Shown piece by piece: positions 7,396 through 11,016 of a stretch of 11,016 nucleotides of DNA. The notes below the pieces were generated by a model. The model made no database searches, was not told where the DNA came from, and saw only the letters and a program-made list of their open reading frames with translations. Origin of the DNA: an uncultured Parasutterella sp. (GTDB taxonomy: Bacteria > Pseudomonadota > Gammaproteobacteria > Burkholderiales > Burkholderiaceae_F); contig CAAFTZ010000184.1 in the NCBI GenBank assembly GCA_900766055.1, positions 1 through 11,016 on the forward strand, given 5' to 3'. The position numbers were made by a program, and so were the translations under genes. Position 1 is the stretch's first letter; each line of letters opens with the position of its first letter.

Positions 7396-8205
7396 CTACT
7401 TATTCAAGATGAAATTGATCAGCGCCTGGATATGGATGTCCATCGTATCGAGACACGGGAAATTGACCGGCTGGCCTTTGAAAAGAAGCGGGAGTTCCGT
7501 ACAGCCCAAAATAATTGCCTGAGCACCCTGTTCCTTCTGCAGCTTATCAATGATCTTCAGGAACTGTTCTCTGGTTTCGGGTTTAACCACACCGAGCTCT
7601 AATTCAGATCCGATTTTGTCATTGATGTAATCGCGATCAGCCTGATCAGGGACGATCACCTCGATGCCTGCCTTTTCAAACGGCTCATGGAAGAATTTCG
7701 CGTTCATCGTCGAAATTGTTCCGAGAAGCGCGACTTTCTTGTAGTTTCGGCGAGCAGCTTCGTCGCAAGTTGTTTGAACGATACTGATAATCGGAACCGA
7801 GCATTTGGCCTGCAGTCTGTCCAAAATGACATGAGGTGTATTGCCGGTCATTACCACGGCATCGGCGCGGGAGGCAACAAGATTGTTGATGCCGTCCATT
7901 AAATAAGCTTCAAGTGCATCGTAATCTTTCTTCGAAGACAGGCTCAGCACATCGAAAACGTTCAAGCTTTCAACGGTAAGTTTCGGGAAAGCTTTGTTCG
8001 GCGATTGTTTCTGTACGCCGTAAACAATTCCATGGTAGTACGGGATCGTTGATTCGGGTCCGATACCCCCGATCAATCCGACTTTTCTCATTCCGTAATT
8101 AAAATCCTTGACAGGTGCGTCTCTTTTTTCAGCGGCTTTAACGAGTAACGGCGGGAAAACTGTGGCGATGAAGGGAGAAATCTTCAAGAGGCCTCTTCTT
8201 AGCAT
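7396..8205 (-). CDS. Asp/Glu racemase-family protein with Tat-like leader
   Basis: A 269-residue member of the aspartate/glutamate racemase superfamily (about 230 is usual). Residues 39 onward match the family: MRKVGLIGGIGPESTIPYY. The first active-site motif is TGNTPH (120-125), with Gly121 where a Cys or Thr is usual. The second is GCTELPLL (234-241), keeping Cys235. The extra N terminus begins MLRRGLLK, close to the twin-arginine consensus RRx(F/L)LK, followed by a hydrophobic stretch to LLVKAAEK with a possible cleavage site after VKA. Start ATG 8205 is well supported: AAGGAG lies seven bases upstream, while the alternative Met39 (8091) has no proper site. So the leader is probably translated and the protein may be periplasmic or membrane-attached. 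The LysR gene is divergent, and a promoter with overlapping LysR-type boxes precedes this gene. Substrate unknown; Asp, Glu or related acidic compounds are likely from the family. Confidence 0.88.
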   Translation of the reverse strand: MLRRGLLKISPFIATVFPPLLVKAAEKRDAPVKDFNYGMRKVGLIGGIGPESTIPYYHGIVYGVQKQSPNKAFPKLTVESLNVFDVLSLSSKKDYDALEAYLMDGINNLVASRADAVVMTGNTPHVILDRLQAKCSVPIISIVQTTCDEAARRNYKKVALLGTISTMNAKFFHEPFEKAGIEVIVPDQADRDYINDKIGSELELGVVKPETREQFLKIIDKLQKEQGAQAIILGCTELPLLFKGQPVNFPCLDTMDIHIQALINFILNK

Positions 8206-8248
8206 TTTTTTGCTCCTTGGTATTGTGAAAAGAAAACCTATGAAGAAA

Positions 8249-8277
8249 ATGTTAAAAAGGTCTATGATTCTTGTCTA
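8249..8277 (-). promoter_or_regulatory. Sigma70-type promoter of the racemase cassette
   Basis: On the minus strand TAGACA (8277-8272, one mismatch to TTGACA) and TAACAT (8254-8249, two mismatches to TATAAT) are separated by exactly 17 bp. The predicted start near 8242 leaves a leader of about 37 nt with a strong ribosome-binding site. The -35 lies inside a LysR-type box. Confidence 0.55.
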
Positions 8278-8283
8278 TCGAAT
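8267..8283. promoter_or_regulatory. LysR-type box 1 (activation-site position)
   Basis: ATTC-N9-GAAT, a perfect interrupted dyad containing T-N11-A. Its centre (8275) lies at about -33 of the predicted racemase transcription start and covers the -35 hexamer, where LysR-type activators contact polymerase. Confidence 0.5.
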
Positions 8284-8298
8284 AATTTTGATCTTTAC

Positions 8299-8315
8299 GT
8301 TCGATTTTATAGAAT
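8299..8315. promoter_or_regulatory. LysR-type box 2 (recognition-site position)
   Basis: GTTC-N9-GAAT repeats the TTC-N9-GAA core of box 1, with centres 32 bp (about three helical turns) apart. It lies at about -65 of the racemase start, the usual primary recognition site, and overlaps the ATG of the regulator gene (8314), as expected for self-repression. Confidence 0.5.
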
Positions 8316-9168
8316 GATAGAAATCAGAGATTACACAGCTTTAGCGGCTGTTATTGAGACAGGAAGTGTCATTGAGGCATCCAAGGTCCTCAATCGCGTG
8401 CCGTCGGCTGTTTCCACTCGGATCCAAAATCTAGAAGATTCGTTAGGGGTTTCTTTGTTTCTTCGCGAGAACAAAAAGATGCTTCCTACTCCGGAAGCCA
8501 TGGTTCTCTACGATTACGCAAAAAAGATCCTTGAGATCAATTCGGAAGCAGAGTATCTGATGAAGTCTCGCGAACCTGGCGGCCGCTTCCGGCTCGGAGC
8601 ATTAGACAGCATGGCTGCAACCCGTCTGCCCAAAGCCCTCTCCGAACTCGTACATCACTATCCTTCTATAACTTTAGAACTCAAAACCGCAAACAGCGCG
8701 CCGTTATATAACTGGCTGCTTTCCGGAGAAGTCGACGCTATTTTGGCCGCGGATATACCTGAAGACGAGCGTGTCGACAGAAAAGATATTTTTTGCGAAG
8801 AACTTGTCTTTATCACCGAATTTGATCACGGCGCCATTAATACCCCGGAGGATGTTCGTCATGACGTCATGCTCGCTTTCAGTGACGGATGTTCTTACCG
8901 CAGCCGTATGCTTTCCTGGTTCCACTTCTTTAATTCGCGCCCGTCAAGGATCATGGAAATGAATTCTTACCATGCTATTTTGGGAGCAGTATCCGCTGGA
9001 ATGGGGATCGGAATCATTCCACGAGTGCTTCTAAATAACTTCCCCTCCAAGAATCTCCTTAAGATTCATGAACTTCCTCCGGAGATCGGAGAAGTAAAAA
9101 CACAACTCCTCTGGAGAAAGAATCTGCTCGTACCGAACATCAGAGCACTTATAGAGGTACTCCAATAG
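8314..9168 (+). CDS. LysR-type transcriptional regulator
   Basis: A 284-residue regulator with the LysR layout: an N-terminal winged helix-turn-helix (about 1-60; core ETGSVIEASKVLNRVPSAVS then TRIQNLEDSLGVSLF), a linker helix (to about 90) and a periplasmic-binding-protein-like effector domain (about 90-280) with GAVSAGMGIGIIPRVLL near 225-241. The start at 8314 matches the family N terminus, but no ribosome-binding site precedes it. It is divergent from the racemase-family gene, and two matching LysR-type boxes fill the region between them. The most likely role is effector-dependent control of that cassette and of itself. The effector is unknown; an amino acid such as Asp or Glu, or a derivative, would be a guess from the neighbours. 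upp follows after 34 bp without a terminator, but its function is unrelated. Confidence 0.93.
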   Translation: MIEIRDYTALAAVIETGSVIEASKVLNRVPSAVSTRIQNLEDSLGVSLFLRENKKMLPTPEAMVLYDYAKKILEINSEAEYLMKSREPGGRFRLGALDSMAATRLPKALSELVHHYPSITLELKTANSAPLYNWLLSGEVDAILAADIPEDERVDRKDIFCEELVFITEFDHGAINTPEDVRHDVMLAFSDGCSYRSRMLSWFHFFNSRPSRIMEMNSYHAILGAVSAGMGIGIIPRVLLNNFPSKNLLKIHELPPEIGEVKTQLLWRKNLLVPNIRALIEVLQ

Positions 9169-9202
9169 GCGCATAATGTTGAGAATTATTAGGAGAGAAT
9201 GA

Positions 9203-9853
9203 ATGAAAACTGATCCGCGTTTCCCAAAACTTCATATCGTTGACCATCCGCTCGTGCAGCACAAGCTCAGCACCATGCGTGAAAAGAAGACCCCGTCTAA
9301 TTCTTTCCGTCAACTGCTTCGCGAACTTACTTACCTGATCGGATATGAAGTAACACGCGATCTGCCGCTCGAAACTCGTACGATTGATACTCCGCTTTGC
9401 AAATGCAAAGGTAATTTCATCAAAGGTAAAAAGCTGGTAATCATTCCGATCCTGAGAGCTGGCTTAGGTATGTCAGAAGGACTACTAGACTTGATGCCGT
9501 CCGCCCGTGTTGGTCATATCGGCTTATACCGCGGCCCTGATCATAAACCGGTTGAATACCTTGTTAAGCTGCCCTCCAAACTCGAAGGCCGTCGCGTCAT
9601 TCTGTGTGACCCGATGCTGGCTACCGGTAACTCTGCGGTCGCAGCTGTCGATACATTGCTTAAGCGCGGCGTAAAACCAAAAGACATTACTTTTGTCGCT
9701 CTGGTTTCTGCTCCGGAAGGTGTTGAAACATTCCAGAAAGCTCATCCCGAAATTGAACTCTACGTCGCCTCTTTAGACGAAAAGCTCGACAAGAACGCTT
9801 ACATCCTTCCTGGTCTTGGCGATGCCGGAGATAGAGTTTTCGGCACCAAATAA
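9203..9853 (+). CDS. upp: Uracil phosphoribosyltransferase
   Basis: Converts uracil and PRPP to UMP in pyrimidine salvage, cytoplasmic. It has 216 residues (E. coli Upp 208). Visible elements: PILRAGLGM (82-90), the PRPP-binding loop CDPMLATGNSA (135-145) and the uracil-binding C terminus YILPGLGDAGDRVFGTK (200-216), all very close to E. coli. ATG 9203 is preceded by AGGAGA with six bases between. A weak -10 (CATAAT, 9172-9177) lies in the 34-bp gap after the LysR gene, so it may have its own promoter or be read through from lysR. A hairpin follows the gene. Confidence 0.97.
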   Translation: MKTDPRFPKLHIVDHPLVQHKLSTMREKKTPSNSFRQLLRELTYLIGYEVTRDLPLETRTIDTPLCKCKGNFIKGKKLVIIPILRAGLGMSEGLLDLMPSARVGHIGLYRGPDHKPVEYLVKLPSKLEGRRVILCDPMLATGNSAVAAVDTLLKRGVKPKDITFVALVSAPEGVETFQKAHPEIELYVASLDEKLDKNAYILPGLGDAGDRVFGTK

Positions 9854-9880
9854 GTGCATTCTTGAATAAAATTTAGGTAT

Positions 9881-9913
9881 AAACCCTCGTATTTTTATTA
9901 AAAATGAGGGTTT
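9881..9913 (+). terminator. Terminator after upp
   Basis: AAACCCTC (9881-9888) pairs with GAGGGTTT (9906-9913), and the inner ATTTTT (9891-9896) pairs with AAAAAT (9900-9905) around a 3-nt loop, leaving a 2-nt GT bulge. The T-rich end is GGTTTTGCTTTA. It lies 27 bases past the upp stop. Confidence 0.75.
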
Positions 9914-9948
9914 TGCTTTATCTCCTTCAGTCAAAGCTTGATTTTTAG

Positions 9949-9977
9949 AAGACAGGTCGTTCGTTCAAGCGCATTAT
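9949..9977 (+). promoter_or_regulatory. Candidate promoter for the fumarate reductase cytochrome b gene
   Basis: AAGACA (9949-9954) and CATTAT (9972-9977) are 17 bp apart, each with four of six consensus bases. The start would be near 9984, with a leader of about 40 nt. A TTGAT at 9938-9942 resembles half of an FNR site, but its partner half is absent. Confidence 0.3.
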
Positions 9978-10023
9978 TACGCTCAGTGTTAAACGCTAAC
10001 TCATCCTATTTCTAAGGTTTATC

Positions 10024-10866
10024 ATGGCTGATGATTTCAAAGACATCTCCCACCTCTACAAGGTGACACCTTCTGCCAAGACCATCATTGATGGCGAAGA
10101 CTTGGTGGAAACAAAACAGAAATCCAAGGCTTATGCCTGGTGCGACGTTCTCCAGTCCGTTACCGGCTTGATCCTCGGTCTCTTTCTTTTCTGCCATATG
10201 GGCTTCACAAGCTCCATTCTTCTTGGCAAAGACACTTTCTGGTCTCTGGTTTCTTTGACCGGCGGCTACTTCATTGACGGTGTCGATCACCTCTGGATGC
10301 ACTCCGTATTCGTCGGCGTGATCTTCGTCCTGGTTGTTATTCACGCGATTCTTGCTCTCCGCAAGTTCCCGAACAACTACAAAGCCTTCCGCATCATGCG
10401 CGGCCACTACAAACTGCTCCGTCACACCGACACAACAATGTGGTGGGTTCAGTTCATCACCGGTGTTATCCTCACCGCTCTGGTCTTCCCGCACATGCTC
10501 CCCATGCTGATGGATCCGGGCAGCATTGGACCTTACGGTAGCGGCCTCGAGGTTTATCACTCCTGGCTGTGGGTTGTCTTCCTGTTCCTCATTGTTACTG
10601 AACTTCACGGCATGATCGGTCTGTATCGTCTGTGCATGAAGTGGTGTGGTCCGTCGAACGCCACACGCAGCTTCCTCCGCAAGCTCACATATGTCCTCAT
10701 CGTCGGTATGATCGCTATGGGTTCCTTCACGATCATGGGCTTCTACAACGCCGGTGAAGAAGCTGCCAAACTTGATCCCGAAGCTCACTACGTTCCGGGC
10801 TGGCTGCAGACTCCTCAGACTGCTCCTTACCCGAGCTGGTGGCCTGACCACCTCAAGAAGAACTAA
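10024..10866 (+). CDS. frdC: Fumarate reductase / succinate dehydrogenase dihaem cytochrome b subunit
   Basis: Membrane anchor of a type B quinol:fumarate reductase: takes electrons from menaquinol, passes them through two b haems and on to the FrdB iron-sulfur subunit. It has 280 residues (Wolinella succinogenes FrdC 256). Five hydrophobic segments lie near 43-67, 92-113, 138-160, 180-204 and 219-241. Four haem-ligand histidines fit by spacing: His58, His107, His157 and His195, with gaps 49, 50 and 38 against 49, 50 and 39 in Wolinella (44, 93, 143, 182). RHTDTTMWW (133-141) and ELHGMIGLYRL (193-203) are family hallmarks. Glu193 matches Wolinella Glu180 of the proton pathway, but the aligned place of Glu66 is Gly80. 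The C-terminal tail (about 245-280) is Pro/Trp-rich and longer than usual. Start ATG 10024 has AAGG six bases upstream. A terminator follows and no frdA or frdB starts within the window, so it looks transcribed alone. Confidence 0.93.
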   Translation: MADDFKDISHLYKVTPSAKTIIDGEDLVETKQKSKAYAWCDVLQSVTGLILGLFLFCHMGFTSSILLGKDTFWSLVSLTGGYFIDGVDHLWMHSVFVGVIFVLVVIHAILALRKFPNNYKAFRIMRGHYKLLRHTDTTMWWVQFITGVILTALVFPHMLPMLMDPGSIGPYGSGLEVYHSWLWVVFLFLIVTELHGMIGLYRLCMKWCGPSNATRSFLRKLTYVLIVGMIAMGSFTIMGFYNAGEEAAKLDPEAHYVPGWLQTPQTAPYPSWWPDHLKKN

Positions 10867-10893
10867 TCAGATTCTTCTGACTACATAATTCAG

Positions 10894-10917
10894 ACGGGCG
10901 CGTTAAGCGCCCGTTTT
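10894..10917 (+). terminator. Terminator after frdC
   Basis: Perfect 8-bp stem ACGGGCGC (10894-10901) and GCGCCCGT (10907-10914) with a GTTAA loop, then TTTTC. It lies 27 bases past the frdC stop. The minus-strand tail (CTGAATT) is poor, so it mainly serves frdC. Confidence 0.8.
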
Positions 10918-10936
10918 CTATATCTCAAATTTAGTC

Positions 10937-11014
10937 CTAAAACTCGTTAGGGGTGCGATGCATTAAGCACGTCCTGGAAAAGAAATCGCTTCTGTCCATC
11001 TCTCCGTCGTAGAG
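10937..11014 (-). CDS. Possible C-terminal end of a minus-strand gene (partial)
   Basis: One minus-strand frame is open from the window edge to TAG at 10937-10939 and ends ...MHRTPNEF. It would converge on frdC across the terminator. No family can be recognised in about 25 residues, and the other two minus frames are also open for 17-22 codons, so this may be chance. Confidence 0.22.
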   Translation of the reverse strand, partial: LYDGEMDRSDFFSRTCLMHRTPNEF

Positions 11015-11016
11015 TT

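Noticed and set aside
8091..8205. Met39 as the true start of the first racemase-family gene, with no leader
   Set aside because: The upstream ATG has AAGGAG at ideal spacing; Met39 has only GGA directly against the codon.
9931..9946. FNR/ANR site upstream of frdC
   Set aside because: A TTGAT half-site exists, but the required ATCAA after four bases is missing (AGAAG instead).
10012..10851. Long open frame on the minus strand covering the whole of frdC
   Set aside because: It is a mirror of frdC codon bias. Its product is charged and His/Glu-rich with no recognisable domain, while the plus-strand frame has all FrdC hallmarks.

Overview
The window looks like chromosomal DNA of a Gram-negative, probably anaerobic or microaerobic betaproteobacterium. 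Sutterellaceae (Sutterella/Parasutterella-like) is my best guess. The reasons are the pepN-fbp gene pair, a dihaem fumarate-reductase-type cytochrome b, a Tat-like leader on one enzyme and moderate GC. The family placement is inference from gene content, not from a marker-gene comparison. I see no rRNA, tRNA, CRISPR array, insertion sequence or phage gene.

Layout. Positions 1-136 hold the last codons of a plus-strand gene and two bidirectional hairpin terminators. They face a minus-strand C69-family dipeptidase (137-1567). A divergent promoter region (1568-1753) separates it from pepN (aminopeptidase N, 1754-4432), which is followed after 51 bp by fbp (class I fructose-1,6-bisphosphatase, 4484-5470). 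A shared hairpin with a UUCG loop on the minus strand (5490-5513) separates fbp from a converging minus-strand block. In transcription order that block is a racemase-family protein with an N-terminal export-like segment (8205-7396), a shorter racemase-like paralogue (7334-6639), a GNAT acetyltransferase (6570-6145) and a LapA-like membrane/coiled-coil protein (6057-5530). A LysR-type regulator (8314-9168) is divergent from the racemase block. It is followed by upp (uracil phosphoribosyltransferase, 9203-9853) with its own terminator, then a single fumarate-reductase cytochrome b gene (10024-10866) that also has its own terminator. The last about 80 bases may hold the end of a minus-strand gene.

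How the genes work together. The C69 dipeptidase and PepN both free amino acids from peptides. Fbp serves gluconeogenesis, Upp salvages uracil, and the cytochrome b connects menaquinol to fumarate reduction. This fits an amino-acid-using, fumarate-respiring lifestyle. The accessory part is the cassette at 6145-9168: LysR regulator, two Asp/Glu-racemase-fold paralogues and an acetyltransferase. Its control region shows two copies of TTC-N9-GAA 32 bp apart, placed at about -65 and -33 of a predicted racemase promoter. This is the classical LysR activation geometry. One paralogue has a Tat-like leader and keeps only one of the two usual catalytic cysteines. The other is predicted cytoplasmic and keeps neither. 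If there is an undescribed system in the window, it is this cassette.
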